A model generated the notes under the pieces. That model was not told where the DNA came from. It saw only the letters and a list, made by a program, of their open reading frames with translations, and did not search any database. Below are positions 24,656 through 33,439 of a stretch of 64,000 nt of DNA, piece after piece. Source of the stretch: CANNDT01 sp945876205 (GTDB lineage: Bacteria; Acidobacteriota; Vicinamibacteria; Vicinamibacterales; UBA2999). A program made the translations under genes and the position numbers. Location of the stretch: positions 1 through 64,000 of the forward strand of contig CANNDT010000004.1 of assembly GCA_947503365.1 (NCBI GenBank), in the 5' to 3' direction. Numbering within the stretch: position 1 is the first letter of the stretch; each line of letters opens with the position of its first letter.

Positions 24656-24868
24656 TTTTTCCCTAACGAATTCGCCTTCAGCACGCCCAAACAGGCCGAC
24701 CGGCCTGGTCTTTCCTGGCTCTTCCATATAACCGCTAAGTTCCTTTATTGATGAGGGTTACAAGATTCCATTTTGAGCCGTGGCACCTCGGTTGCAGCCG
24801 AAAGCGGAGCAAGAGCACCTGCGAACCGGCATACGGTTCCGGGACGAGTGACAGTTGAGGAGGTAAGT

Positions 24869-25129
24869 GTGGCTAAAGAGGATCGCGGATTCGCCTCGAT
24901 GGACCGGGCCAAGCAGAAGGAAATTGCCAGCAAGGGGGGCAAGGCTGCGCACCACAAGGGCACCGCTCACGAGTGGACCAGCGAGGAGGCGCGCGAAGCG
25001 GGCCGCAAGGGCGGGATGGCCAGCCATCAGCGGCGCAAAGAGCAAGTCGGCGAGCAGGGCGGCGTCACGCCGGACGTGGATGGCCGCGCCGAGCGCCCCG
25101 CCGACGATCAGAACAGGCAGATCCGGTAA
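24869..25129 (+). CDS. KGG-repeat stress-induced protein
   Basis: 86-aa, highly charged protein with two KGG motifs: GFASMDRAKQKEIASKGGKA and EAREAGRKGGMASHQ. These are the con-10/GsiB-like stress protein repeats; the role is protective by inference from the family. A strong ribosome site, GAGGAGGT, lies 4 bases before the GTG at 24869, which decides the start over an earlier in-frame TTG. The 213 bases upstream are AT-rich for this genome and hold its promoter, though I could not fix its exact -10. Followed by a clear terminator. Confidence 0.85.
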   Translation: MAKEDRGFASMDRAKQKEIASKGGKAAHHKGTAHEWTSEEAREAGRKGGMASHQRRKEQVGEQGGVTPDVDGRAERPADDQNRQIR

Positions 25130-25153
25130 GCCATCGGACTGCGTCTTTTCGTC

Positions 25154-25195
25154 AAGCGGCCGCGGCGCTCGTTGCGTCCGGCCGCTTCTTCTTTG
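25154..25195 (+). terminator. Rho-independent terminator after KGG gene
   Basis: Perfect 9-bp stem AAGCGGCCG / CGGCCGCTT (25154-25162, 25179-25187) with a 16-base loop, followed by CTTCTTTG. Confidence 0.7.
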
Positions 25196-25201
25196 TACAA
25201 T
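25172..25201 (+). promoter_or_regulatory. Promoter for tRNA-Gln
   Basis: TTGCGT (25172-25177), 18-base spacer, TACAAT (25196-25201). It overlaps the right arm of the terminator and would start transcription about 30 bases before the tRNA. Confidence 0.5.
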
Positions 25202-25238
25202 TGGGGGTTCCTGCATCCGCAGGACTCGCGACCAGTAC

Positions 25239-25312
25239 TGGGACGTCGTTCAACGGTAGGACACCTGCCTCTGGAGCAGGTTATTGGGGTTCGAATCCCT
25301 GCGTCCCAGCCA
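25239..25312 (+). tRNA. tRNA-Gln(CUG)
   Basis: Acceptor TGGGACG pairs with CGTCCCA; anticodon loop CTCTGGA gives CUG; T arm contains GGTTCGAATCCC; discriminator G and encoded CCA end at 25312. A serine recombinase remnant abuts its 3' end. Confidence 0.95.
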
Positions 25313-25774
25313 ATTTCCACTTTCATTGCCGTCGGCCAGCAGGTCGAACGGCTTAACGTAAGTAACTGAAAGACTTCCGCGATCGAACGTGCAGTTCGAT
25401 ACCAGCGTTTTCAGCAAACGCGCCTGTTCGTGCGAATCCTGCCGAATAAACAGATTGTGGGCGCTTCTCGCGAGTTCTAAGATTTTCGAGCCTGTGGCAC
25501 CGTAGTCGTGGCTTGCCTTCTCGTGCTTCGCTGTCTCGCGGCGGACCGCTGCGAGTTCGGATTCCCACTCACCTGACTTCCGGAGCCACAACTCGTCGGT
25601 GATCCGACCCGCGATTCTGTCCTCGTACGAGCGATCCAGCTTCGCTTGCACAGCGAGGTAATTCTGTTGAAGCTGCATCAACGCTGTTCGGTGGAACCGC
25701 TCCTTGTCGTCCTTGCTGTCATGCAGGGCCTCCGCGATCCAGTCCGACGACGCCGCCGAGGGCGGCATGGCCAC
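25250..25774 (-). pseudogene. C-terminal fragment of a large serine recombinase
   Basis: About 170 residues resembling only the C-terminal coiled-coil end of resolvase/invertase-type serine recombinases: DDKERFHRTALMQLQQNYLA, KSGEWESELAAVRRET, TGSKILELARSAHNLFIRQD, RLLKTLVSNCTFDRG and WLGRRDSNP. The catalytic N-terminal domain and zinc ribbon are missing. The last residues and stop are encoded antisense inside tRNA-Gln, as expected if the element integrated at the tRNA 3' end. The 5' end overlaps the tail of the next membrane protein gene, where the deletion junction probably lies (about 25770-25790). Confidence 0.75.
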
Positions 25775-26633
25775 CGACGACGAGGTGCGCGCTAGCGCGT
25801 TGCGTCAGCCCGAGCGCACGAACCAGGAACGGCACGTACGAGAAACTCGTCGCCACGCCATTGACCCACGAGTCTGATTCCTGGATCTGTCCGCCGCTGC
25901 AGTAGCGACCGCCCCTCACCGACATGAAGTAGGTCGTGGTCGCCAGCGTTTCGTCGGTCGCGAGCTTCTTCACCGAAATTTCGGCGCCCTCGATGCCGGC
26001 GAGGCGATCGGCGTCGGTGGTCAGGTCTTTCAGGAACACGCCGTACTGGCTCGCCACGACTGTGGCGGGTTCGGGGGTCAGGGTCTCCGAAAACCTCAGC
26101 CACCCGTCTTCGACCATGTCGGTGGGGGCGTACCCCGGGAGATCGAGGCTGCCGAAATACAAACCTTCGACCGGGCCATCGGGTGCCCGAGTCACCACTT
26201 CGACCGCGGTCTTGCAGCGCTCGGCGAAGACGCCGCTCATCGCGCGCTGTCCCTGGAGCGCGGTGGCCACCAGGGCCACGGCACCGAAGACGACCAGTCC
26301 AGGAAGAGCCATCGCCGTGAGCAACGACCACCAGGGCTTCGCTACCGTGTTGTCGGGGAACCTCCGCCTGAGCACCCGGGCGACCCACCGGGTGCCGACG
26401 AGCGCAACCACGATGTACGCAAGGATCGGCAGGCCGGCCATGAACGCCGAGAGGAGCACCAGGCCGTACAGCATGCTGGCCAGGGCGGGCAGCGGAGCGA
26501 CGTCGATCGCGCACGACGCCACCTGCATGGAGCCTTCATTCCACCCGGAGCAGTTCCCCATGATGACAAGCGGGGCGAGAAAGAACATGACCGCGACCGA
26601 CGCGACGAGGAGACGACGCTGGAGTTTCGTCAT
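25719..26633 (-). CDS. Hypothetical membrane protein, probably truncated at C-terminus
   Basis: 304-aa protein, family not recognised. Four hydrophobic stretches (about residues 8-28, 48-85, 104-130) are followed by a largely extracytoplasmic domain with paired Cys (ERCKTAVEV, GGRYCSGG). The last 25-30 residues (GHAALGGVVGLDRGGPA) overlap the recombinase remnant and are Gly-rich, so the natural C-terminus was probably lost. No partner genes. Confidence 0.5.
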   Translation of the reverse strand: MTKLQRRLLVASVAVMFFLAPLVIMGNCSGWNEGSMQVASCAIDVAPLPALASMLYGLVLLSAFMAGLPILAYIVVALVGTRWVARVLRRRFPDNTVAKPWWSLLTAMALPGLVVFGAVALVATALQGQRAMSGVFAERCKTAVEVVTRAPDGPVEGLYFGSLDLPGYAPTDMVEDGWLRFSETLTPEPATVVASQYGVFLKDLTTDADRLAGIEGAEISVKKLATDETLATTTYFMSVRGGRYCSGGQIQESDSWVNGVATSFSYVPFLVRALGLTQRASAHLVVGGHAALGGVVGLDRGGPA

Positions 26634-26699
26634 AGCGCAGAGATTCTTGCCCAGAAAACGTGGGATGGCTATGAACAGCTGTCCCTCGGCCTCGTGGCC

Positions 26700-27357
26700 G
26701 GCGCCGCGGCCGGCCGCGGTCTCTCAACCGGGCGTCGTCGCACGGCGATTTCATCTACACGCAGGAGCAGCGCGGCGACGATGAGGTCGTCTCCAGCTAT
26801 AGCCTCCGCACCGGCGAGCCGGTGTGGAGACATCGCGATGCCGTCAGGTTCTGGGAGTCGAACGGCGGCGCCGGGCCCGCGCGGCACACCGACCCTGTCC
26901 AATGGCCGCATCTACGCGTTGGGGGCAACCGGCATACACCGCCACCGGCAATCAGCGCTGGCTGGGTCCGACGGGCGGCTCCGGCTACAGCTCACCGCAT
27001 CTGCTGACAATCGACAACGTCCCTCAGATCGTCCTGCTCACTGTCGGCGATGCACTGGGCGGAAAAGGCAACCGCCGGATCGCGGTCACGCACGAAGCAG
27101 GCGGATGGCGCGTCACAGAGCGCTGGACGTCACGCGGGCTGAAGCCGTACTTCAACGACTTCGTCGTGCACGAGGGCCACGCGTTCGGCTTCGACGGCCG
27201 CATCCTCGCGTCCATTAATCTCGAAAACGGCGAGCGCGCGTGGAAGGGTGGACGCTACGGCCACGGCCAGCTCGTGGTGCTACCGGAGCAGGATCTGCTG
27301 CTGGTGCGCAACGACGAGGAGATGGCCGCGTTCCGGCTGCCCGTCACGAGCCGCTGA
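26700..27357 (+). pseudogene. PQQ-like beta-propeller (quinoprotein-type) pseudogene
   Basis: Repeated-blade sequence appears in three frames in order: IYTQEQRGDDEVVSSYSLRT then EPVWRHRDAVRFWESNGG; next RGTPTLSNGRIYALGATG; then TATGNQRWLGPTGGSGYSSP, IVLLTVGD, and FVVHEGHAFGFDGRILASIN to the stop at 27357. At least two frameshifts (near 26880 and 26935) and a missing N-terminus make it non-functional. Members of this family are periplasmic WD40/PQQ-like proteins of about 400 aa. Confidence 0.75.
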
Positions 27358-27403
27358 CAGGCTTTTCCGGAAACGGACGGTTTTTCGCTCCAAACGTATA
27401 TAG

Positions 27404-27440
27404 TTGGCGGGCGGCGCTCACCCTTGGCGGGCGGCGCTCA
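27404..27440 (+). repeat. 17-bp direct repeat in a 5' leader
   Basis: TTGGCGGGCGGCGCTCA occurs at 27404-27420 and again at 27424-27440 (20-bp period), right after a TATATAG stretch (27397-27403) that could be a -10 box and 10 bases before the ribosome site of the NTF2-like gene. It may be an operator pair or a simple duplication. Confidence 0.6.
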
Positions 27441-27457
27441 GGAGGAAATAGAGGACT

Positions 27458-28024
27458 ATGCGCATCACCACCACGCTCAGTGTGTTTTTCGGGCTGTTTG
27501 TCGCCGCGAGCGCCGCGTCGGCCCAGGCCCCGGCCCCGGCCCCGCTGCCAATCACCAATCCGACCCCAGGCTGCACGGCAACGCCGGCGCAGATCGAGCA
27601 GGTCCGGCAGGCCGGCATCGCGTTCACCCGCAGCACCGGCGCTGCGCGCGTCGCGCTCGCTGACCCGAGCTACAAGCAGCACAACCCGGCCTTCGTCAAA
27701 GGCGCCCGGGAAGCGGGCATGACCGACTACGACTACTTCAACGCACGCTTCGGTGGCCCGCCGGCGGCTCGCGCGGGTGGCCCTCCACCCGCCGGCGCCG
27801 CGCCCGCGCCGCCGCCGGGCAACCCGACCGAAATCGTCATGGTCGAGTGCGACATCGTCACGATCATCCACAGGAACAATCGCCAGGATCCGACCGCGGC
27901 TCCCGGCACGTTCTACGAGGTCTTCACCTTCGACACGTTCCGCGTGCGCAACGGCAAGCTCGTTGAGCACTGGGACGGCGCGGTCATCAACCCGCCCGCA
28001 CCGGCCGGCGGCCGCGGCAACTAA
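27458..28024 (+). CDS. Exported SnoaL/NTF2-like protein
   Basis: 188-aa protein with a signal peptide (FFGLFVAASAASA, cleavage near residue 22). The rest matches SnoaL-like NTF2-fold proteins: YKQHNPAF, the alternating strand VMVECDIVTIIHRN, and a closing TFRVRNGKLVEHWD. An inserted Ala/Pro/Gly-rich loop (about residues 100-128) interrupts the fold. Role unknown; members include cyclases and scavenging proteins. GGAGG lies 14 bases and AGAGGA 5 bases before the ATG. Terminated by a GC-rich hairpin at 28061-28080. Confidence 0.75.
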   Translation: MRITTTLSVFFGLFVAASAASAQAPAPAPLPITNPTPGCTATPAQIEQVRQAGIAFTRSTGAARVALADPSYKQHNPAFVKGAREAGMTDYDYFNARFGGPPAARAGGPPPAGAAPAPPPGNPTEIVMVECDIVTIIHRNNRQDPTAAPGTFYEVFTFDTFRVRNGKLVEHWDGAVINPPAPAGGRGN

Positions 28025-28044
28025 CAGGCGAAACCGCCGCCACA

Positions 28045-28800
28045 GTGGCAACACCGAAGGGGCCCCGGGATTCCGGGGCCTCCTTCTCCCACTCCTCCAA
28101 AGGTCGCCTCACGGTCCGCGACCGCGATCGGTTTCCAGGCGACTCACTCTTCGATCGCATCGCTCGCGCCGTCTGCGAGGCGGGCTACCTGCCGCGCAAG
28201 GAACTGTACGAGGCGTGGGAGGTGGCGCGGCGGGTGCGTCGGCGCTTCCGGGGCGGCCGCATCGTCGATCTCGCTGCCGGGCACGGTCTGCTCGGACAGA
28301 TTCTCCTCATCCTGGATAACTCTTCCCCCGAAGCGATCCTGGTCGACACCAGCCTCCCGCCGTCCGCCACCAAGCTGCGGGCGGCGCTCGCCGACGCCTG
28401 GCCCCGGCTCCACGCGCGCGTCGTCGCCCAGACGCGGCCCTTGGATTCAGTCGATCTGGAGGGCGGCGATCTCGTTGTCTCGAGTCACGCGTGCGGTGCG
28501 ATGACCGACGTCATTCTCGAGCGCGCCGTCGCGGCACAGGCGCGCGTCGCCGTACTGCCCTGCTGCCAGGACCTGGCGTTGAACGACGATGGCGGGCTGT
28601 CTGGATGGATGGACGCCGCGCTGGCGGTGGACGCCGTGCGCGCCATGCGACTCGGGCAAGCGGGATATCGCGTGTGGACGCAGACAATCCCCGCCCAGAT
28701 CACGCCAAAGAACCGGCTCCTGATGGCGGCACCTGGCCAGCAGAATGTGAGCATCGCCGGGACGCTCCCGGATGACGACCCCGAAGGCCGGCCAGAGTAG
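28045..28800 (+). CDS. SAM-dependent methyltransferase-like protein
   Basis: 251 aa from GTG 28045. A Rossmann-type motif I is visible in GRIVDLAAGHGLLGQ (about residues 70-84), then ILVDTS as motif II, and SSHACGAMTD with VAVLPCCQDL, a pair seen in methyltransferases of the GSTCD/Methyltransf_32 kind. The first 20 codons overlap a terminator-like hairpin and have no family look, so the true start may be downstream near FPGDSLFDRIARAV, although no ATG or GTG is close. Substrate unknown. Confidence 0.65.
   Translation: MATPKGPRDSGASFSHSSKGRLTVRDRDRFPGDSLFDRIARAVCEAGYLPRKELYEAWEVARRVRRRFRGGRIVDLAAGHGLLGQILLILDNSSPEAILVDTSLPPSATKLRAALADAWPRLHARVVAQTRPLDSVDLEGGDLVVSSHACGAMTDVILERAVAAQARVAVLPCCQDLALNDDGGLSGWMDAALAVDAVRAMRLGQAGYRVWTQTIPAQITPKNRLLMAAPGQQNVSIAGTLPDDDPEGRPE
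28057..28090 (+). terminator. Terminator hairpin after NTF2-like gene
   Basis: Perfect 8-bp stem GGCCCCGG / CCGGGGCC (28061-28068, 28073-28080) with a GATT loop and a following TCCTTCTCCC tract. It lies inside the first codons of the methyltransferase frame, which casts doubt on that start. Confidence 0.6.
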
Positions 28801-28802
28801 CC

Positions 28803-28970
28803 TGGGCGTCTTCGCCATCGACCCCCGACCTCGCGGTGACGTTCACGCCTCCCATGAGCGTTCAGGTCGATCAGCCGGTTGGCTACAACGTGCGCGTGAA
28901 GAACGTCGGCCACAAGAGCGCGACGGGAGTGAAGCGTCAGCATGTATCAGGTCTGCTTCCCCTAAATTAG
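28803..28970 (+). pseudogene. CARDB-like domain fragment
   Basis: A short frame reads TPDLAVTFTPPMSVQVDQPV then GYNVRVKNVGHKSATGVK and stops at 28970. This resembles the first strands of CARDB/DUF11-type adhesion-like domains (axial beta-sandwich repeats of secreted proteins). There is no start codon context or signal peptide and the rest of the domain is missing, so it is a gene relic in the gap between the methyltransferase and EVE genes. Confidence 0.55.
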
Positions 28971-28994
28971 CGCTGATTACGCAAGAATACAGGG

Positions 28995-29414
28995 ATGCCT
29001 CGACGTTACTGGTTGATGAAATGCGAGCCGTCCGCTTACACGATCGACGACCTCGCGCGTGACGGCACGACGCAGTGGGACGGCGTCCGCAATTATCAGG
29101 CGCGCAATTTCATGCGGGACGACATGCAGGTCGGCGACCCGGTGCTCTTCTACGCGTCCAATGCCGAACCGTCCGGTGTGACAGGGCTCGCCCGGATTGC
29201 GCGAGCTGGGTATCCGGAGCGCGACGCCACCTGGTCGATGGTGGACGTGGCGTTCGTGGAACGCTTCGATGCGATCGTGCCGCTGGACACGCTCAAGCGA
29301 ACGGCAGGCCTGAAGCAGATGGTGGTGACCCAGAAGGGAAGCCGGTTGTCGATCCAGCCGGTCAGGAAATCCGAATACGACATCGTCGTGCGTGTTGGAC
29401 GCCGACGCCCTTAA
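28995..29414 (+). CDS. EVE domain protein
   Basis: 139-aa EVE-domain (PUA-like fold) protein: YWLMKCEPSAYTIDDL at the N-terminus, WDGVRNYQARNFMRDDMQ, VLFYASNAEPSGVTGLARI and a C-terminal SIQPVRKSEYD. Bacterial EVE proteins are thought to bind modified nucleobases in RNA or DNA; no restriction or modification gene is adjacent here. The stop shares a base with an upstream ATG option of the next gene. Confidence 0.9.
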   Translation: MPRRYWLMKCEPSAYTIDDLARDGTTQWDGVRNYQARNFMRDDMQVGDPVLFYASNAEPSGVTGLARIARAGYPERDATWSMVDVAFVERFDAIVPLDTLKRTAGLKQMVVTQKGSRLSIQPVRKSEYDIVVRVGRRRP

Positions 29415-29425
29415 TGGAGACTCCG

Positions 29426-30385
29426 ATGAGACGTCTGTCCCGTGCCTGCTTCGTCTCTGGCCTGCTGCTCGTCGCGGTGTCAGCGCAGGCCCAGGTGCTG
29501 CGCACCGCTGACGCCACCCTGCGCGGGTTCCGCGAGAACGACTTCCCCCGCATCATCACGCTGGCCGAGAACGTCTATGCCTACGAGGACCTGAACGGCG
29601 ACCTGGGCTCCAACCTGGCGTTCACCACCAACAGCCTCATCGTCGTCACGACGGAGGGAGTGGTCGTGGTGGATGGACAGGGGAGCGTGGCGAAGACGCG
29701 CCGGCTCGTTGAGGAGATTCGGAAGCTGACGCCGCAGCCGATCCGGTATGTGGTGATCGGAGCCGACCATGGCGACCACGTCGCCGGCAACAGCGCGTTC
29801 CCGCCGAGCGCAACCCTGATCGCGCATCCCACCTCGAAGAAGGTGATCGAGGCGATGGCGGCACGGCCGGCGCAGGCTGGGGTCCCACCGATGCCCGTGC
29901 CACAGGAGACCGTGTCGGATCGGCGCGTGTTGCGCCTTGGCGGCACCGAAATGCAGATCCTGTTTCTCGGCCGGGCGCATACGGGCGGCGACCTCCAGGT
30001 ATTCCTCCCGCGCGAGAACATCCTGTTCATGAGCGAGGTCTTCTTCAACCGGCTCTACCCTTCCGTCGGCGGCAGCCGCAGTGCCTACCCGATTGAGTGG
30101 ATCGACACGATCAAGAAGGCACAGGCGATGAACGCGGCGATGTACGTGCCGAATCACGGCTTTGTCGACAGCGCAGCGGTGCTCAAGGAGGAGCTCGACA
30201 ACTTCCGGCGCGCGCTCGAGAACCTCGTCGCGGAGAGCCGGCGCATGCACGCGGCCAGGGTGACTCTCGAGAACGCGCCGCGCCTGATCAACCTCGGCGA
30301 GTTTCAGTACTGGTATCGGGCAGCCAACAACATGCCAGACGCGGTGCGGCAGGTCTACCTGGAGATCGAAGGGAAACTTCCCTGA
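29426..30385 (+). CDS. Exported metallo-beta-lactamase-fold hydrolase with altered metal motif
   Basis: 319-aa protein with a signal peptide (FVSGLLLVAVSAQA). The MBL fold is clear (NSLIVVTTEGVVVVDGQ, LRLGGTEMQILFLGRAHTGGD), but the HxHxDH metal motif reads ADHGDH (VVIGADHGDHVAG), losing the first histidine, and the strand usually supplying the bridging Asp reads LFMSEVFF. H in GRAHTGGD and PNHG remain. It may bind one metal or none. Start at 29426 is supported by GGAG six bases upstream; an ATG at 29414 overlapping the EVE stop is also possible. Confidence 0.8.
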   Translation: MRRLSRACFVSGLLLVAVSAQAQVLRTADATLRGFRENDFPRIITLAENVYAYEDLNGDLGSNLAFTTNSLIVVTTEGVVVVDGQGSVAKTRRLVEEIRKLTPQPIRYVVIGADHGDHVAGNSAFPPSATLIAHPTSKKVIEAMAARPAQAGVPPMPVPQETVSDRRVLRLGGTEMQILFLGRAHTGGDLQVFLPRENILFMSEVFFNRLYPSVGGSRSAYPIEWIDTIKKAQAMNAAMYVPNHGFVDSAAVLKEELDNFRRALENLVAESRRMHAARVTLENAPRLINLGEFQYWYRAANNMPDAVRQVYLEIEGKLP

Positions 30386-30392
30386 GCGGCAG

Positions 30393-31580
30393 CTACAACT
30401 GGCGCAGCGCCGCCGGAATCGGCAGCCGCGCCGCGCGAATCGCCGGCAGCAAGCCGCCGATGAGTCCCATGGCCAGGGCGTAGACCAGCCCGGTCACCAG
30501 CAACTGCGGCGTGACGCGAAAGGCGAACGCCACCTGGCTGAACGTCTGGAAGTTCATGGTCGACGTCTGGTAGCCGTTGAACCCGACGTAGGCACCGACG
30601 CCGCCGATGATGCCGCCGATGGCGCCGAGCACCAGCGACTCTGCGATCACCGACACGAGGACGGCGCTGGTGTCGAAGCCGAGCGCGCGCAGCGTCGCGA
30701 TCTCCCGCGAGCGTGTGGCAACAGCCGTGTACATCGTCAGGATGGCGCCGAACACCGCGCCAATCCCCATCAGGCCGGCGATGCCGAACCCGACGGTCTG
30801 AATCAGCCGCGTCAGCGTCTGCGACTGGGCGGTGTAGTACTCGCTCTCACGGCGAACCGACACGTTCAGCTGAGGGTTCGCGGTGAGCCCGTCGCGAAAA
30901 GCGTCGAAGGAGTCGGCTGACTCCAGCCGGACGAGCACGGACTGGTAGGTGTTGCCGCGGCGGTAGGCGCCCTGCAGGGTACGCGCATCGGCCCACAACT
31001 CGGTCTCGGACACCGCGCCGTCCGCCTCGAAGACACCGACCACCTGCCACCGGTTCTGGCCAGAAATGATGGTGTCCCCGACGTTCGTGTTGACGAACTG
31101 TCCGTTGGCGCCGCGGCCGACAATGATCTCGTTGGTGCCGAACTGCAGCATCCGGCCTTCGATCAGAGACACTTCCTCGCGCACGGATACTCCGGCTGGC
31201 TCGATCCCGCGCATCGGCACATTCGCCGATGACAACGTCGAGCGCTTCGGGAGGTCGATGATCACGTAGAGTTCGGCGGACGCCTGGACGGTCCCGCCTT
31301 CCCTGCGGATACCAGTCCCCTGTTTGATCAGGTCGACGCCCGGACCATCGAAGCCGCTGGTCATCTCCGAGTCGGCACCGCTCCGCATGACCAGCGCGCG
31401 CACCGGCGAGCCAGAACCTTCCATCGCCGCCGAGAAACCGGCCGCGATCGAGAGCACCGAGACGAACACCACGACGACGCCGGCAATACCGATGATCGCC
31501 ACGCCGGACGAACTGAGCCGTGAGGGAATCGTCCGCAGATTGACCGCCATCACCGCGAAGGTCTGCCTGAACCAGCCCAT
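30393..31580 (-). CDS. MacB-like ABC transporter permease (FtsX family)
   Basis: 395-aa permease with the FtsX/MacB layout: one N-terminal helix (SGVAIIGIAGVVVVFVSVLS), a large periplasmic domain (about residues 50-265) and three C-terminal helices (GFGIAGLMGIGAVFGAILTM, VSVIAESLVLGAIGGIIGG, LLVTGLVYALAMGLIGGL). Second permease of a four-gene operon; convergent with the metallo-hydrolase, 7 bases apart. Probably heterodimerises with the next permease. Confidence 0.88.
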   Translation of the reverse strand: MGWFRQTFAVMAVNLRTIPSRLSSSGVAIIGIAGVVVVFVSVLSIAAGFSAAMEGSGSPVRALVMRSGADSEMTSGFDGPGVDLIKQGTGIRREGGTVQASAELYVIIDLPKRSTLSSANVPMRGIEPAGVSVREEVSLIEGRMLQFGTNEIIVGRGANGQFVNTNVGDTIISGQNRWQVVGVFEADGAVSETELWADARTLQGAYRRGNTYQSVLVRLESADSFDAFRDGLTANPQLNVSVRRESEYYTAQSQTLTRLIQTVGFGIAGLMGIGAVFGAILTMYTAVATRSREIATLRALGFDTSAVLVSVIAESLVLGAIGGIIGGVGAYVGFNGYQTSTMNFQTFSQVAFAFRVTPQLLVTGLVYALAMGLIGGLLPAIRAARLPIPAALRQL

Positions 31581-31581
31581 C

Positions 31582-32729
31582 TCAGGCCCTCCTGAGCGCG
31601 TCGGTGATGCGGAGGCGCATCGCCCCCACAGCCGGCAGCACGCCAGCCAGGAACCCCATCGCGATCATCAGCGCAACGCCGGTGGCGATGTCGCGGGGCG
31701 GTAAGGCGAAGATCGGCAGCAAGCCACCGGTCGGGTCGCCGCCCTGCACGATCAACCAGGCAGCGCCCAGCCCGAGGCCGCCGGCGACGAGAACAATGAA
31801 CAGCGATTCAGCGAGCACCAGGCCGAGGACGGCGCCGCCGGAAAAGCCGAGCGTCTTGAGGACGGCCAGCTCGCTCGTGCGTTCACGGACTGACTGCGCC
31901 ATCGTGCTGGCCGCCACCAGACCAAAGATGAACAGCACCGTCGATGCGATCGCGATCATGATCGCGCCGATGTCGCCAACCTGTTTGGCAAACCCCTCGA
32001 CAAACCCCTTTTCGGTCGTCGTCTTGGTTTCGGCCGACGAATTCGCGAACATCTCATCGAACGTACGGCTGAGCTCCAGCGATTTCGCCGGGTCGGCGAT
32101 CTTGACGACGTACCAGCCGATCTGCCCCTCGCCTTCGGCGCGGTTCTCGTCGAGGTAGTCGTACTGGAAGAAGAGCTGAGTCTTGTCGACGGCGTCCCCA
32201 CCGTCGTAGATGCCCGAGACGTTGAACTCCCAGGTCTGACCACCGCCCTTCGGCTGCCAGATTGTCGCGGTCAACGGGATACGATCGCCGACCTTCCAGC
32301 CGAATCGCGCGGCGATGTCCTTGCCAACAATTGCGCCCTGGCGATCGGCCAGCCACGCTTTCTGCTGATCGGCGGGGATGATGAACTCCGGGTAGACGGC
32401 CATGAACGTCTCCGGGTCCACTGCCATGTTGGCGAAGAAGTTGGCCGGATCCTGATACACGCCGCCGAACCAGGTCTGGTGCGACACCAGCTCGACGCCG
32501 TCGGTCTGCTGGAGCCTGGCCTGATAGGAGATGGGAAGCGGCATGATCAGGCTGACCTTGTGGATCAGCACGAGCCGGTCGATGCCGGCGATGTCGACGC
32601 CGAAGCTGAACGACGTACGGATCGTCATCAGGATCCCGAAGAGCATGAACGCCACGAAGATCGACAACAGCGTGAACGTCGTCCTGAACTTCCGTCGCCA
32701 GATGTTCTTCCAGACGAGCGGCAGGAATT

Positions 32730-32733
<4 letters not shown>
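31582..32733 (-). CDS. MacB-like ABC transporter permease (FtsX family)
   Basis: 383-aa permease, same topology as its neighbour: helix 1 at about residues 16-37 (FTLLSIFVAFMLFGILM), periplasmic domain to about 255, then three helices with the FtsX hallmark SVRERTSELAVLKTLGFSGG before helix 3. Its start overlaps the ATPase stop by four bases and its own stop lies one base from the next ATG. Confidence 0.88.
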
Positions 32734-33422
<689 letters not shown>

Positions 33423-33439
33423 AGTCGCAGCTACCCGGC

